Shown here: positions 1 through 10,598 of the stretch, piece by piece
How the letters are laid out: each line of letters opens with the position of its first letter
How positions within the stretch are numbered: the stretch's first letter is position 1
Assembly (NCBI RefSeq): GCF_002300555.2
Contig: NZ_NTHN02000029.1
Span: forward strand, 1-64,000
Direction of reading: 5' to 3'
Origin: Alloyangia mangrovi
GTDB taxonomy: Bacteria > Pseudomonadota > Alphaproteobacteria > Rhodobacterales > Rhodobacteraceae
DNA: 64,000 nt
Position numbers and translations under genes: made by a program
The notes under the pieces: generated by a model
What the model saw: only the letters and a program-made list of their open reading frames with translations
What the model was told of the DNA's origin: nothing
Database searches by the model: none

Positions 1-937
<937 letters not shown>

Positions 938-1049
938 TTACGTTGCGCCTGCGGCGGTCGGCCGCGGGCGCATATATATATTTACGATGTAACAAATTGA
1001 GCACAGAGCGAGCGACGGACCTGTCCGGGCACTCGCCCGTGCGGAGCGG

Positions 1050-2042
1050 TCAGACCCTTGCGATCGCCTCGGCAATGGCCTGCATCCGCCCTGCCCCTTC
1101 GGGCAGCAGCGGCAGCAGCGCGGCAAGCAGCAGGCGGGCCTTGGCGGCGCTGAGATCGCCGGAGAGGATCGCCCCCGCCTCGACCATGGTCACGCCGCCG
1201 CTGTCGGCGCCATAGATGGCACGGGTCCGCCCCTCGGGGCAGCGGGTGGCAAGGATCACCGGGATGCCCGCGGCGACGAGCTTGCGGGTGGCCTCGGCGA
1301 AGCCCTTGGGCGCGTTGCCGCGACCGAAGGCCTCGATCACCACGCCCGAGACGCCGCTTGAGGCACACCACTCCATGTAGCGCGGCGTGCTGCCGAGCCC
1401 GAGCGCCATGAGCTCGACGTTCGGATCCAGAGACGGCGTTTCGATCACATGACGCGGGCGCGCCGGGCGGGTGTAGAGATGCACCTCGCCCTCGTCGACC
1501 TCGCCGAGCTTGCCGTGGCCGTTCGACCGGAAGGTGTCCACGCGCGAGCTGTGCACCTTGCTGACGTAGCGCGCACCGTGGATCTCGCCCTCGAAGACGA
1601 TGACCGCGCCGACGCCGGTCAGCTCGGGGCTTGCGGCGCAGAGCAGCGCGTCGCTCATGTTGCGCGGCCCGTCGGTGTCGGCCTGACCCGCGTGGCGCTG
1701 CGCGCCGGTGAAGACCACCGGCTTATCAGACCCGACGAGGAGCCGCGCGAGGAAAGCGCTCTCCTCCATGGTATCGGTACCATGGGTGACGACCACGCCA
1801 TCAACGCCGGCCTCGGCGAGCCGCGCATCGATGTGGCGGCAGAGCTTGTGGATGGTCTCGAGCGTCAGCGCGTTGCTGCCCGCGGCCTCGATATTGTCGA
1901 CTTCGACGGTGATCCCCGGCAGCGGCGCGTGCAGACTCTTCAGGAGCGCATCGCCGTTGAGCCCGGCGGTCACGGCGCCGCCCTCGGTCTTTGCGTAGGA
2001 GGCGATTGTGCCGCCGGTGGCGACGAGAACGATATGGGGCAT
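1050..2042 (-). CDS. L-asparaginase (type I/II asparaginase family)
   Basis: Predicted to hydrolyse L-asparagine to aspartate and ammonia. The 330-residue protein has the family motifs TGGTIAS (Thr12) and THGTDTMEE (Thr89, Asp90), plus Lys162 in ARYVSKVHSS. These match the catalytic residues of E. coli AnsB (mature numbering) at the same positions. No signal peptide is seen, so a cytoplasmic enzyme is likely. The ATG at 2042 was chosen because AGGAGG lies 5 nt upstream; longer readings to 2276 would run into a structured RNA. The gene lies about 120 nt downstream of, and on the same strand as, a predicted cuckoo-type RNA, so that RNA could be its 5' leader. Glutaminase side activity cannot be judged. 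Confidence 0.93.
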   Translation of the reverse strand: MPHIVLVATGGTIASYAKTEGGAVTAGLNGDALLKSLHAPLPGITVEVDNIEAAGSNALTLETIHKLCRHIDARLAEAGVDGVVVTHGTDTMEESAFLARLLVGSDKPVVFTGAQRHAGQADTDGPRNMSDALLCAASPELTGVGAVIVFEGEIHGARYVSKVHSSRVDTFRSNGHGKLGEVDEGEVHLYTRPARPRHVIETPSLDPNVELMALGLGSTPRYMEWCASSGVSGVVIEAFGRGNAPKGFAEATRKLVAAGIPVILATRCPEGRTRAIYGADSGGVTMVEAGAILSGDLSAAKARLLLAALLPLLPEGAGRMQAIAEAIARV

Positions 2043-2149
2043 GCGGACCTCCTGCGGGGCGGAACTGACGGTGCGTGACGCCTGCATAGGCGCGCGAGCG
2101 CGCGAAAGCCAGATGGCTTGGCGGCGGGTGCCTGTCCGGGGGTTTGCGG

Positions 2150-2267
2150 AGGGAGGGAGGATGCGGCGGCCCCAAGGGAGGAGGAGAAGGGCCGCCGCCG
2201 ATTTCCGGGGCTGAGGGAGGAGGAGAAAAACCCCGAAAAAATCCTTGGACGCGTTGCCGCGTCGACA
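2150..2267 (-). ncRNA. Cuckoo/CcsR-type small RNA, copy 1
   Basis: Read on the minus strand, the RNA would begin near 2266. A 6-bp hairpin with a GCAA loop (2248-2263) comes first. Then hairpin 1 (2206-2235) and hairpin 2 (2163-2198, 10-bp stem) each show CUCCUCCUCCC in the loop. A further pyrimidine run, CCUCCCUCCCUCC, follows hairpin 2. Loops with CCUCCUCCC are the hallmark of the CcsR/cuckoo RNAs of Rhodobacterales, which are stress-induced in Rhodobacter sphaeroides and complementary to Shine-Dalgarno sequences. The layout recurs at 20930-21058 with compensatory changes. The 3' end is not clear: the RNA may stop here or continue into the asparaginase mRNA. Family placement rests on motif and structure seen by eye. 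Confidence 0.75.
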
Positions 2268-2273
2268 GGAGCA

Positions 2274-2302
2274 CATTTAGGCGCCTGCCCCGGGCCGGAC
2301 AA
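2274..2302 (-). promoter_or_regulatory. Predicted promoter of cuckoo RNA copy 1
   Basis: On the minus strand TTGTCC (2297-2302) and TAAATG (2274-2279) are separated by exactly 17 nt. This places the start about 7 nt later, just before the GNRA hairpin. The second copy has the same layout with TTGTTC and TAATTT and 17 nt. A block reading CTGCA, four variable bases, TGTGCATTGT is shared around the upstream hexamer. The sigma factor is unknown. Confidence 0.6.
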
Positions 2303-2450
2303 TGCACATTCCTGCAGGGCCGACTTGTCGAGAGTGCATGGCGCGTGGAACCCCCTGAAAATACCCGGTCCGTGGCAGCCAACCGTGGCCGACTTGCTGC
2401 ACTCGCGGCCGACACGAATTTTTTTGAAGTCGGGCTCGCACAACAGCATA

Positions 2451-2480
2451 TTGACGCATCAGCGGCATCCTGTTCTAGAT
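2451..2480 (+). promoter_or_regulatory. Possible promoter of the nrdHIEF leader
   Basis: TTGACG (2451-2456) and CTAGAT (2475-2480) are 18 nt apart and would start transcription near 2487, where the cobalamin riboswitch begins. It faces away from the cuckoo RNA promoter at 2274-2302. The 10-type element is a poor match, so this is tentative. Confidence 0.4.
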
Positions 2481-2484
2481 ATAG

Positions 2485-2675
2485 TTGCTTTTCGGTTCAT
2501 CGAGTCGGGCGACGGCCCGGCGCGGCGCTAAGAGGGAAATCGGTGTAACACCGGTGCTGCCCCCGCAACTGTAAGCGGCGAGTGAAGGCCCAATGAGCCA
2601 CTGGGGACCCCCCCCGGGAAGGCGCGGCCGGACCCACGACCCGCCAAGCCAGGAGACCTGCCGAAGGCCTGACTG
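2485..2675 (+). promoter_or_regulatory. Cobalamin (B12) riboswitch upstream of nrdHIEF
   Basis: The conserved core of the cobalamin aptamer is plain. AGAGGGAA lies at 2531-2538, then GGTGTAACACCGG, GCTGCCCCCGCAACTGTAAG (near 2556-2575), GAGCCACTGGGG (from about 2595), GGGAAGGCGC (from about 2626) and GCCAAGCCAGGAGACCTGCC (2643-2662). A hairpin at 2711-2738, between the aptamer and nrdH, may be part of the expression platform. By the known behaviour of this class, adenosylcobalamin binding should lower expression of the genes downstream. Here those genes make a ribonucleotide reductase that does not need B12. Confidence 0.95.
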
Positions 2676-2775
2676 AATGACCACGAACGGAGGGTTCGGG
2701 GCGTGCGAGGACCGCGGCAGGCGCCAGGCCTGTGCGGTGACGCGTCCCCGCCTTCGCAGCTGAGGACGCAAGAGC

Positions 2776-2997
2776 ATGATCACCGTCTACTCGAAACCCG
2801 CCTGCGTGCAGTGCACCGCCACCACCCGCGCGCTCGACGCCAAGGGGCTGGACTACAACGTGATCGACCTCACCGAGGACGACGCGGCCATGTCGCTGGT
2901 CACCGAGCTCGGCTACCGCCAGGCGCCCGTCGTGACCTTCGGCGAAGACCACTGGTCGGGCTTCCGCCCGGACCTGATCGCCCGCCTCGCGAGCTGA
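2776..2997 (+). CDS. nrdH: Glutaredoxin-like protein NrdH
   Basis: Small redoxin of 73 residues that passes electrons to the class Ib ribonucleotide reductase NrdEF, normally taken from thioredoxin reductase. The active site CVQC lies at residues 11-14 after a short first strand (MITVYSKPA), and the family WSGFRPD motif sits near residue 60. It is the first gene of nrdHIEF, about 100 nt after the riboswitch aptamer. The start follows GAGGA in the leader. Length and order match other nrdH genes. Confidence 0.96.
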   Translation: MITVYSKPACVQCTATTRALDAKGLDYNVIDLTEDDAAMSLVTELGYRQAPVVTFGEDHWSGFRPDLIARLAS

Positions 2998-3028
2998 TCG
3001 CGGCGGGATCGGCAACAAGGGATCGGCC

Positions 3029-3442
3029 ATGTCGGGGCTCGTCTATTTCTCCTCTGCCAGCGGCAACACCGCGCGTTTCGTCGCCAGCCTCGGCCGGGCG
3101 GCGCTGCGCATCCCGGTGTCGCCCAAGGAGCTGACGCCCGAGCCCGGTGATCCCTTCGTGCTGATCTGCCCGACTTATGCCGATGGCGAAGGCCGGGGCG
3201 CGGTGCCCAAGCAGGTCATCCGCTTTCTCAACGACCCGTCCCGCCGCGCGCTGCTGCGCGGCGTGATTGCCGGCGGCAACCGCAACTTCGGCGAGACCTT
3301 CGCCCTTGCCGGCCGCGTCATCGCGCAAAAATGCAACGTCCCCCTGCTCTATTCCTTCGAGCTGGCGGGAACGACCAAGGATTTCGCCCGCGTCAACGAC
3401 GGGCTCGACGCTTTCTGGGGGACCCCATGCTTGACCGCCTGA
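3029..3442 (+). CDS. nrdI: Flavodoxin-like protein NrdI
   Basis: Flavoprotein of 137 residues that supplies the oxidant needed to assemble the Mn(III)2-tyrosyl radical cofactor of NrdF. The N-terminal FMN phosphate loop [11 protein letters not shown] (residues 7-17) and the later GGNRNFGE stretch are typical of NrdI. Its end overlaps the nrdE start by 16 nt, which points to translational coupling. Its presence supports a manganese form of the reductase. Confidence 0.96.
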   Translation: MSGLVYFSSASGNTARFVASLGRAALRIPVSPKELTPEPGDPFVLICPTYADGEGRGAVPKQVIRFLNDPSRRALLRGVIAGGNRNFGETFALAGRVIAQKCNVPLLYSFELAGTTKDFARVNDGLDAFWGTPCLTA

Positions 3443-5550
3443 ACGAGACGCTGGATTACCACGCGCTCAACGCCATGCTGAACCTCTACGATGCGGAGGG
3501 CAACATCCGCTTCGAGGCCGACCGGATGGCGGCGCGGCAATACTTCCTGCAGCACGTGAACCAGAACACCGTGTTCTTCCACTCGCTGACGGAAAAGCTC
3601 GGCTACCTCGTCGAGGAAGGCTACTACGAGGCCGAGGTGCTGGAGCAGTACCAGCCCGCCTTCCTGCAGAAGATCTGGGATGCTGCCTTTGCCAAGAAGT
3701 TCCGCTTCCCGACCTTCCTCGGCGCGTTCAAGTATTACACCTCCTACACGCTGAAGACCCGCGACGGGAAACGCTTCCTCGAGCGCTACGAGGACCGCGT
3801 GGTCATGGTCGCGCTGGCACTGGCGCGCGGCGACGAGGGACTGGCGATGTCCTTCATGGAAGAGATCCTCTCGGGGCGGTTCCAGCCCGCCACGCCGACC
3901 TTCCTCAACGCCGGCAAGAAGAGCCGGGGTGAGCTGATCTCCTGCTTCCTGCTGCGCATCGAAGACAACATGGAAAGCATCGGCCGGGCGATCAACTCGT
4001 CACTGCAGCTGTCGAAGCGCGGCGGCGGCGTCGCCCTGATGCTGACCAACATCCGCGAGGCCGGCGCCCCGATCAAGGGCATCGAGAACCAGTCCTCGGG
4101 CGTCATCCCGGTGATGAAGCTGCTCGAGGACAGCTTCTCCTATGCCAACCAGCTCGGTGCACGTCAGGGCGCGGGCGCGGTGTATCTCAACGCGCACCAC
4201 CCCGATATCCTCAAGTTCCTCGACACCAAGCGCGAGAACGCCGACGAGAAGATCCGCATCAAGACCCTCAGCCTTGGCGTGGTGATCCCCGACGTGACCT
4301 TCGAGCTCGCCAAGCGCAACGAGCCGATGTACCTCTTCTCGCCGCATGACGTGCAGAAGGTCTACGGCGTGCCCTTCTCCGAGATCTCGGTCACCGAGAA
4401 ATACGAGGAGATGGTCGAGGACAAGCGCATCCGCAAGACCAAGATCAACGCCCGCGCCTTCTTCCAGACGCTGGCCGAGATCCAGTTCGAGAGCGGCTAT
4501 CCCTACATCATGTTCGAGGACACGGTGAACCAGATGAACCCGGTGGACGGGCGCATCACCATGTCGAACCTCTGCTCCGAGATCCTGCAGGTGTCCGAGG
4601 CGTCGGAGTTCAACGACGACCTGAGCTATTCCAAGCTCGGCACCGACATCTCGTGCAACCTCGGCTCGATGAACATCGCCAAGACGATGGACGGCCCGGA
4701 TTTCGGCGCCTCGATCGAGACCGCGATCCGCGCGCTGACCGCCGTGTCGGAGATGTCGGCGATCGACTCCGTGCCCTCGATCCGCCGCGGCAATGACGAG
4801 AGCCGCGCGATTGGCCTTGGTCAGATGAACCTGCATGGCTACCTCGCCCGCGAGCACGTGCACTACGGCTCGGACGAGGGGGTCGAGTTCACCTCGGTCT
4901 ATTTCGCCGCCGTTGCCTATCACGCGCTGCGTGCCTCCTGCGCCATGGCGCGGGAAAAGGGCATGACCTTCAAGGGGTTCGAGAAGTCGAAATATGCCGA
5001 CGGCAGCTTCTTCGACAAATACGTCACCCGCGACTGGCTCCCCGAGAGCGAGACCGTCAGCAAGCTCTTCGACGGCATTGCCCTGCCGACCCGAACGGAT
5101 TGGGAAGCGCTGAAATCGGACGTCATGGAGTATGGGCTCTACAACCGGAACCTGCAGGCGGTGCCGCCGACCGGCTCGATCAGCTACATCAACAACTCGA
5201 CCTCCTCGATCCACCCGATCGTGTCGAAGATCGAGATCCGCAAGGAAGGCAAGATCGGCCGCGTCTACTACCCGGCCGCCTTCATGAACAACGAGAACCT
5301 CGAGTATTACCGCGATGCCTACGAGATCGGCCCCGAGAAGCTCATCGACACCTATGCGGCGGCGACCGAGCACGTCGACCAGGGCCTGTCGTTGACGCTG
5401 TTCTTCCCCGCCGAGGCGACCACGCGGGACATCAACCGCGCGCAGATCTACGCGTGGAAGAAGGGGATCAAGACGATCTACTACGTGCGCCTGCGTCAGA
5501 CCGCGCTGGAAGGCACCGAGGTGCAGGGCTGCGTTTCCTGCACGCTCTGA
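3427..5550 (+). CDS. nrdE: Class Ib ribonucleoside-diphosphate reductase, alpha subunit NrdE
   Basis: Catalytic subunit that reduces ribonucleoside diphosphates to deoxyribonucleotides in the cytoplasm. The 707-residue length is normal for NrdE. The redox pair is Cys173 (ELISCFLLR) and Cys410 (DISCNLGS). The thiyl-radical Cys383 sits with Asn381 and Glu385 in SNLCSEI. The C-terminal CVSC (702-705) relays electrons from NrdH. The start at 3427 was preferred over a longer reading from 3331 because it gives the standard N-terminus and the usual overlap with nrdI. Confidence 0.98.
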   Translation: MLDRLNETLDYHALNAMLNLYDAEGNIRFEADRMAARQYFLQHVNQNTVFFHSLTEKLGYLVEEGYYEAEVLEQYQPAFLQKIWDAAFAKKFRFPTFLGAFKYYTSYTLKTRDGKRFLERYEDRVVMVALALARGDEGLAMSFMEEILSGRFQPATPTFLNAGKKSRGELISCFLLRIEDNMESIGRAINSSLQLSKRGGGVALMLTNIREAGAPIKGIENQSSGVIPVMKLLEDSFSYANQLGARQGAGAVYLNAHHPDILKFLDTKRENADEKIRIKTLSLGVVIPDVTFELAKRNEPMYLFSPHDVQKVYGVPFSEISVTEKYEEMVEDKRIRKTKINARAFFQTLAEIQFESGYPYIMFEDTVNQMNPVDGRITMSNLCSEILQVSEASEFNDDLSYSKLGTDISCNLGSMNIAKTMDGPDFGASIETAIRALTAVSEMSAIDSVPSIRRGNDESRAIGLGQMNLHGYLAREHVHYGSDEGVEFTSVYFAAVAYHALRASCAMAREKGMTFKGFEKSKYADGSFFDKYVTRDWLPESETVSKLFDGIALPTRTDWEALKSDVMEYGLYNRNLQAVPPTGSISYINNSTSSIHPIVSKIEIRKEGKIGRVYYPAAFMNNENLEYYRDAYEIGPEKLIDTYAAATEHVDQGLSLTLFFPAEATTRDINRAQIYAWKKGIKTIYYVRLRQTALEGTEVQGCVSCTL

Positions 5551-5569
5551 GCTGACTTGTGGAACATGA

Positions 5570-5589
5570 GGCGCGCGTGCGCGCGCGCC
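5570..5589 (+). other. GC hairpin between nrdE and nrdF
   Basis: GGCGCGCG and CGCGCGCC form a perfect 8-bp stem with a TGCG loop in the 83-nt gap. No U run follows, so a classical terminator is unlikely. It could stabilise the nrdHIE part of the message or set the ratio of NrdE to NrdF. Confidence 0.45.
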
Positions 5590-5627
5590 GAACGAGACAA
5601 GGACCGCAGGGTCCACGAAAGGGATGA

Positions 5628-6608
<981 letters not shown>

Positions 6609-6628
6609 TCCCCGCCTCATTCGTTGCT

Positions 6629-6663
6629 AGCCGCGGGCGGTTTCTCCGCTCGCGGCTTTTTTT
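6629..6663 (+). terminator. Intrinsic terminator of nrdHIEF
   Basis: AGCCGCGGGCGG pairs with CCGCTCGCGGCT around a short loop, with one internal mismatch, and is followed by a run of T. It lies 20 nt after the nrdF stop. Confidence 0.9.
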
Positions 6664-6699
6664 GTGCCTGGCGCAGACCTGGCACCTAAGACAACATGA

Positions 6700-6735
6700 A
6701 GCGCCGCCCGCAAGATTCGGGCGACGCTTTGTTTT
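6700..6735 (+). terminator. Second terminator-like hairpin between nrdF and the TonB receptor
   Basis: AGCGCCGCCCG pairs with CGGGCGACGCT (one G-T pair) around CAAGATT, and TTTGTTTTT-like sequence follows on the plus strand. It separates two convergent genes, so it may also stop minus-strand transcripts from the receptor gene, though no T run follows on that side. Confidence 0.6.
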
Positions 6736-6755
6736 TCCATTTCGAAGTTCGGCGA

Positions 6756-9056
6756 TCAGAAGGTCTTGGTCAGACCGAAGTAATAGGCTCGGCCCGGCTC
6801 GTTATAGGTGTTCGCCCCGTCGCCCGAGCGCAGGATCTCGGTGTCGAAGACGTTGGTCACCCCGGCCTTGAGGTCGAAGCCGTTGTCGAACTGGTAAGTC
6901 ATCCCGAGGTTGACCAGCGTATAGGGGTCGCGGTCCTCGACGTCGTCCTGAGCATAGCCGGTGGACGCGCTGTATTCGGTCGCCTCGATTGCGCCGTAGT
7001 GGGTCAGCGAGGGAATGAGACTGAACTTGTCGTTCACGTTCCAGGTCACCGCGGCATTGATCGTGTAGTCGGGAACCAGCGACAGCGGCACGTCGACCTC
7101 GATGTCGTCAAAGCTTTCGCCATCCGAGTTGGTGCCGCCCTTGATCTTCAGCTTCTGGCTCGACTCGATCATGTAGGTCCCGTTGACCGCCAGCGAAACC
7201 CGATCGCCGAAGGGCATGGAGAAGCTGCCCTCGAGCCCTTCGACCGTCGACTCGGGGATGTTTTCCCACTGGTAGAGCCGCGCCGTGCTCGAGCCCACAA
7301 GCGTTGTCCCGACCTGTTCGGTGCCCGCCTGAATCTTGTTGCGGTAGTCATTGTGGAAATAGGTCAGCGTCGCGTTGATGCCGTTCAGGCCGGCATAGGC
7401 CACGCCGATTTCCGAATTGATCGAGGTTTCGGGATCCAGATCGTCGTTGCCCAGCACGTAGCAGGGTCCGTCGCCGACATAGGGGTAGGGGCAGCCATTG
7501 CCGCGGGTCGTATAGACGTAGGTGTCCGAGAGCTGGTAGAGCGTCGGCGCCTTGAACGCCCGGGCGACGCCGCCCTTGACCGTCCACTCCGAGTTGACCG
7601 CGTAGGAGGCATTCAGCCCGCCCGACCAGTTGTAGCCAAAGCTGTCGGCCCAGTCGACGCGCACCGAGGGGGTCAGCGTCAGCCGGTCGGTCCACTCGAT
7701 GTTGTCCTCGAGATAGAGGCCGAGGGTCAGCTGCTCGGTGATCTCGTCGCCCGAGGCGGAGTCGATGCTCCCGTCATCGGTGGTGAGCGACGAGAAGGAG
7801 CTGTAGTCGCCGAGGTCGAGCCGCTCGTAGCGCGCTTCCGCGCCGAGTGTCAGCGCCGAGGGGCGGCCGAGGAAGCTGCGGTCGATGTAGGTCTCGGACT
7901 TCGCCGCGATAGCGTCGAGCAGCGCTGTATCCCACTCGTCGGTCGCGTTGATCATACCCTCGGAGCCGCCGGCCGGACCCTCGGTCAGGCGGGTGTTGTC
8001 GGTGTGCTCGTACTGCAGGTAGCTGCGCGTCTCGCCCCATCCGTAGCTGCCGTTGTGGGTGATCGCGGCGGTGTAGCGCTCCATGACGTTGGTCTCGTCG
8101 CCGTCCTCGGCGAGATCATCGACAATCGTGCCGCCGCTCTCGGTCAGACCGCTGCCGAGCAGCTTGTCGCCAGCGTAGATGTTGCCCTGCCGCGACCAGC
8201 CGAGATCGAAATCAAAGCTGTTGCGGTCACTCGGCGTCCAGCGCAGCAGCAGCGAGGCATCCTTGTTCACCACGCCCTCGCTGCCCGCATCGTACCCACA
8301 TTCGGTTTCAGCGCCGGTGCGGTCGGTGCAGGTCTCGCCCTCGATGGTCTCGGCGTTGAGCTCGGGGTCATCTGCGTCGGTCTTGTTGTAACTGCCCGAG
8401 AAGCGCAGCGAGAAGTCGTTGTTCAGCTTCTTGGCCCAAAGCAGGTTGTAGCGCTGGGTCGCACCCTCGAGGCTGCTTTCGGGCACGTCGAAGAAGGTGC
8501 CGAGCTGCAACAGGTCCTCCTCCGGGGCCTTGGTGATGATGTTCACCACGCCGCCCGCTGCGCCCGAGCCATAGCGCGCCGCCGCCGGGCCGCGGATGAC
8601 CTCGATGCGATCCACCATCTCTGCGGGGACCCAGTTGGTGTCGCCGCGGGTGTCGCGCTCGCCCGAGCGGCCCATCTTGACCGAGGTGCGCGACAGCACC
8701 GGCTTTCCATCGATCAGGATCAGCACGTTCTCCGGACCCATGCCGCGGATGTCGACCTGGCGCTGGTTGCCGCGCTGGCCCGAGGGTGAGGTGCCACTGA
8801 GATTCACGCCGGGCATCTTGCGGATGATCTCGGCCACATCGTTGACCACGGGCTGCTTCTCGATGTCCGCAGCGGTGATCGTCGACGTGCCGAGCGCCTG
8901 CTTGATCTGCTCCTCGGCGGTCAGAACGATGGTGCCGAGTTCGTAGCCGCTGTCGTCGTCAAGGATGAGGTCCTGCGCCAGTGCCGGGGTCAGCGGGGCG
9001 GCGGACAGGAGAAATACGGCTGTGCCAGAGGCAAGCCGTGCACGTACGGATGCCAT
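6756..9056 (-). CDS. TonB-dependent siderophore receptor, FepA-like
   Basis: Outer-membrane receptor of 766 residues, predicted to bind a ferric siderophore and import it with energy from TonB-ExbBD. A signal peptide ends near residue 27 (TPALAQ). A TonB-box-like stretch (GTIVLTAEE) follows, then the plug domain (about 50-170) with IRGMGPENVLILIDG, GERDTRGDTNW and RGPAAARYGSGAAGGV. These motifs are typical of the FepA/PfeA catecholate-siderophore branch. The beta-barrel ends in a terminal Phe (YYFGLTKTF). The gene stands alone, with no siderophore ABC genes beside it. No convincing Fur, Irr or RirA site was recognised upstream. The exact ligand is inferred only from family resemblance. Confidence 0.92.
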   Translation of the reverse strand: MASVRARLASGTAVFLLSAAPLTPALAQDLILDDDSGYELGTIVLTAEEQIKQALGTSTITAADIEKQPVVNDVAEIIRKMPGVNLSGTSPSGQRGNQRQVDIRGMGPENVLILIDGKPVLSRTSVKMGRSGERDTRGDTNWVPAEMVDRIEVIRGPAAARYGSGAAGGVVNIITKAPEEDLLQLGTFFDVPESSLEGATQRYNLLWAKKLNNDFSLRFSGSYNKTDADDPELNAETIEGETCTDRTGAETECGYDAGSEGVVNKDASLLLRWTPSDRNSFDFDLGWSRQGNIYAGDKLLGSGLTESGGTIVDDLAEDGDETNVMERYTAAITHNGSYGWGETRSYLQYEHTDNTRLTEGPAGGSEGMINATDEWDTALLDAIAAKSETYIDRSFLGRPSALTLGAEARYERLDLGDYSSFSSLTTDDGSIDSASGDEITEQLTLGLYLEDNIEWTDRLTLTPSVRVDWADSFGYNWSGGLNASYAVNSEWTVKGGVARAFKAPTLYQLSDTYVYTTRGNGCPYPYVGDGPCYVLGNDDLDPETSINSEIGVAYAGLNGINATLTYFHNDYRNKIQAGTEQVGTTLVGSSTARLYQWENIPESTVEGLEGSFSMPFGDRVSLAVNGTYMIESSQKLKIKGGTNSDGESFDDIEVDVPLSLVPDYTINAAVTWNVNDKFSLIPSLTHYGAIEATEYSASTGYAQDDVEDRDPYTLVNLGMTYQFDNGFDLKAGVTNVFDTEILRSGDGANTYNEPGRAYYFGLTKTF

Positions 9057-9497
9057 GAGCGATCCTCTCTACGCTGAAGGTTTCACGATGTCTTGAGGGT
9101 CGCTGGCGGAAGCTGGCGCGGCGAAGCAGAACCATCTTCGCTCCGCTACCGCAATATTCCAGACAAAATCACTCAGTTTAGTGTCGCATTTCTACAACAA
9201 GGCGCGATCCTTCGTGCAGCCCCCGCGCTTATGGCCGTGGTTGTGGCCGCCTTGGGTGGTTCCGCCTGCGGTTGCGTCTCTGCACGGTCCGGACACTGCC
9301 TTTGCGTCAGCCTTCAGGGTCATGGCGCATCCGCGACGCAAAGGGCGATCACCCATCCGCGTGCCGCCGATGCAATTTCGCCCGTTCCATTGCCGCGCAA
9401 CTTCTGCAAACGTGATTGCAAAATCTTTCCGCCGGGGCCCACATAGACCGGATCGGGAACGGATAACAAAACCCGAAAAACCACAGAGAGGTACATC
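9057..9497. other. Divergent intergenic region between TonB receptor and TRAP operon
   Basis: These 441 bp must hold promoters for both flanking genes. Reading frames here look like chance frames and lack ribosome sites. Near 9410-9422 there is a short direct repeat of TGCAAA. No riboswitch or clear operator was recognised. Confidence 0.5.
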
Positions 9498-10466
9498 ATG
9501 AAACTCACCGCAGCCGCGTTCCTGACGCTGACCACCGCGCTGGCCGGCGCCGCCTCGGCCGAGACCTGGGACATGCCGATGGCATACCCCGCCAACAACT
9601 ACCACACCGAGAACGCGCAGATCTTCGCGGATGCGGTCAAGGAATGCACCGGCGGCGAGCTCGAGATCGTCATCCATGCCGGCGGCTCGCTGTTCAAGGG
9701 CGACGAGATCAAGCGCGCCGTGCAGCTTGGCGAAGCGCAGATCGGCGAGCGGCTGCTCTCGGCCCATGCCAACGAGAACGCGGTCTTTGCCTACGATTCC
9801 ATCCCCTTCCTCGCGACCTCCTTCGAGGCCTCCGAGAAGCTGCGCGCCGCCGCAGAACCGGTACTCGCCAAGGTGCTCGAGGCGCAGAACATCGTGCCGC
9901 TCTACTCGGTGCCCTGGCCGCCGCAGGGCCTGTATTTCTCCAAGCCCGTTGACAGCCCCGAGGCGATGGAAGGCACCAAGTTCCGTGCCTACAACTCGAT
10001 CACTGCGCGCGTGGCAGAGCTCGCCGGCATGGTGCCGACGCAGGTCGAGGCGGCGGATCTCAAGCAGGCTCTGGCCACCGGCGTCGTCTCGGCGATGATC
10101 TCCTCGGGCGCCACCGGGGTGGATGAAAGTGTCTGGGAAGACATGACCAACTTCTACGACGTGAAGGCCTGGCTGCCGCGCAACACCGTCTTCGTCAACA
10201 AGGACGCGCTCGACGGCCTGTCGGACGCGGCACGCACCTGCGTGCTCGACGAGGCGGCTGCCGCCCAGACCCGCGGCGCCGATAAGGCCGCTGAACTGGC
10301 GGGCGGCTTCGTCAAGACGCTGGCCGACAACGGCATGGACGTGAACCCGCCGAGCGAGGCAATCACCGCCAAGCTGCAGGAGATCGGCGAGACCATGACC
10401 GCCGAATGGCTGGAGAACGCGGGCGAAGAGGGCAAGGCCATCGTCGACGCCTACGAAGCCCAGTAA
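9498..10466 (+). CDS. TRAP transporter substrate-binding protein (DctP family)
   Basis: Periplasmic binding protein of 322 residues for a tripartite (TRAP) transporter, which imports organic acids with sodium or proton gradients. It has a clear signal peptide (MKLTAAAFL to AASAE). The DctP fold is visible in the pattern around FRAYNSITARVAEL and the later VSAMISSGATG region. The ligand is not evident. It heads an operon with a fused dctQM gene and an Asp/Glu-racemase-like gene, so a chiral carboxylate or amino-acid-like substrate is possible, but this is inference. The start follows a GAGAGG ribosome site. Confidence 0.93.
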   Translation: MKLTAAAFLTLTTALAGAASAETWDMPMAYPANNYHTENAQIFADAVKECTGGELEIVIHAGGSLFKGDEIKRAVQLGEAQIGERLLSAHANENAVFAYDSIPFLATSFEASEKLRAAAEPVLAKVLEAQNIVPLYSVPWPPQGLYFSKPVDSPEAMEGTKFRAYNSITARVAELAGMVPTQVEAADLKQALATGVVSAMISSGATGVDESVWEDMTNFYDVKAWLPRNTVFVNKDALDGLSDAARTCVLDEAAAAQTRGADKAAELAGGFVKTLADNGMDVNPPSEAITAKLQEIGETMTAEWLENAGEEGKAIVDAYEAQ

Positions 10467-10483
10467 GCACGGTCGATGCAGAC

Positions 10484-10520
10484 GCGGGGCGCCCCGGCAG
10501 GTCCGGGGCGCCGACCCCGC
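10484..10520 (+). other. GC-rich hairpin after dctP (operon-internal)
   Basis: GGCGCCCCGG (10488-10497) and CCGGGGCGCC (10503-10512) form a perfect 10-bp stem around CAGGT. No T run follows. Hairpins in this place commonly protect or over-produce the binding-protein message relative to the membrane genes; that role is inferred here. Confidence 0.65.
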
Positions 10521-10598
10521 CGCCCGAGCCGCGGAGCGCGTCCGCGCAGTGCTGACAAAGCCATGACGTCACATACAGACATGGGAGGCCGCGACGCG

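Noticed and set aside
960-1000. AT-rich tract with TATATATATA upstream of katG as a specific regulator site
   Set aside because: It could be a promoter element, but no OxyR, Fur or Irr pattern could be recognised, so no named site was assigned.
2043-2276. Longer asparaginase reading starting at 2276
   Set aside because: The added residues come from the pyrimidine-rich hairpins of the small RNA, while AGGAGG marks the start at 2042.
4000-5616. Minus-strand frame of 538 codons within nrdE
   Set aside because: Fully overlapped by NrdE with all catalytic residues in place.
6696-8789. Plus-strand open frame opposite the TonB receptor gene
   Set aside because: The minus strand encodes a complete FepA-like receptor with signal peptide and C-terminal Phe; the plus frame has no recognisable domain.
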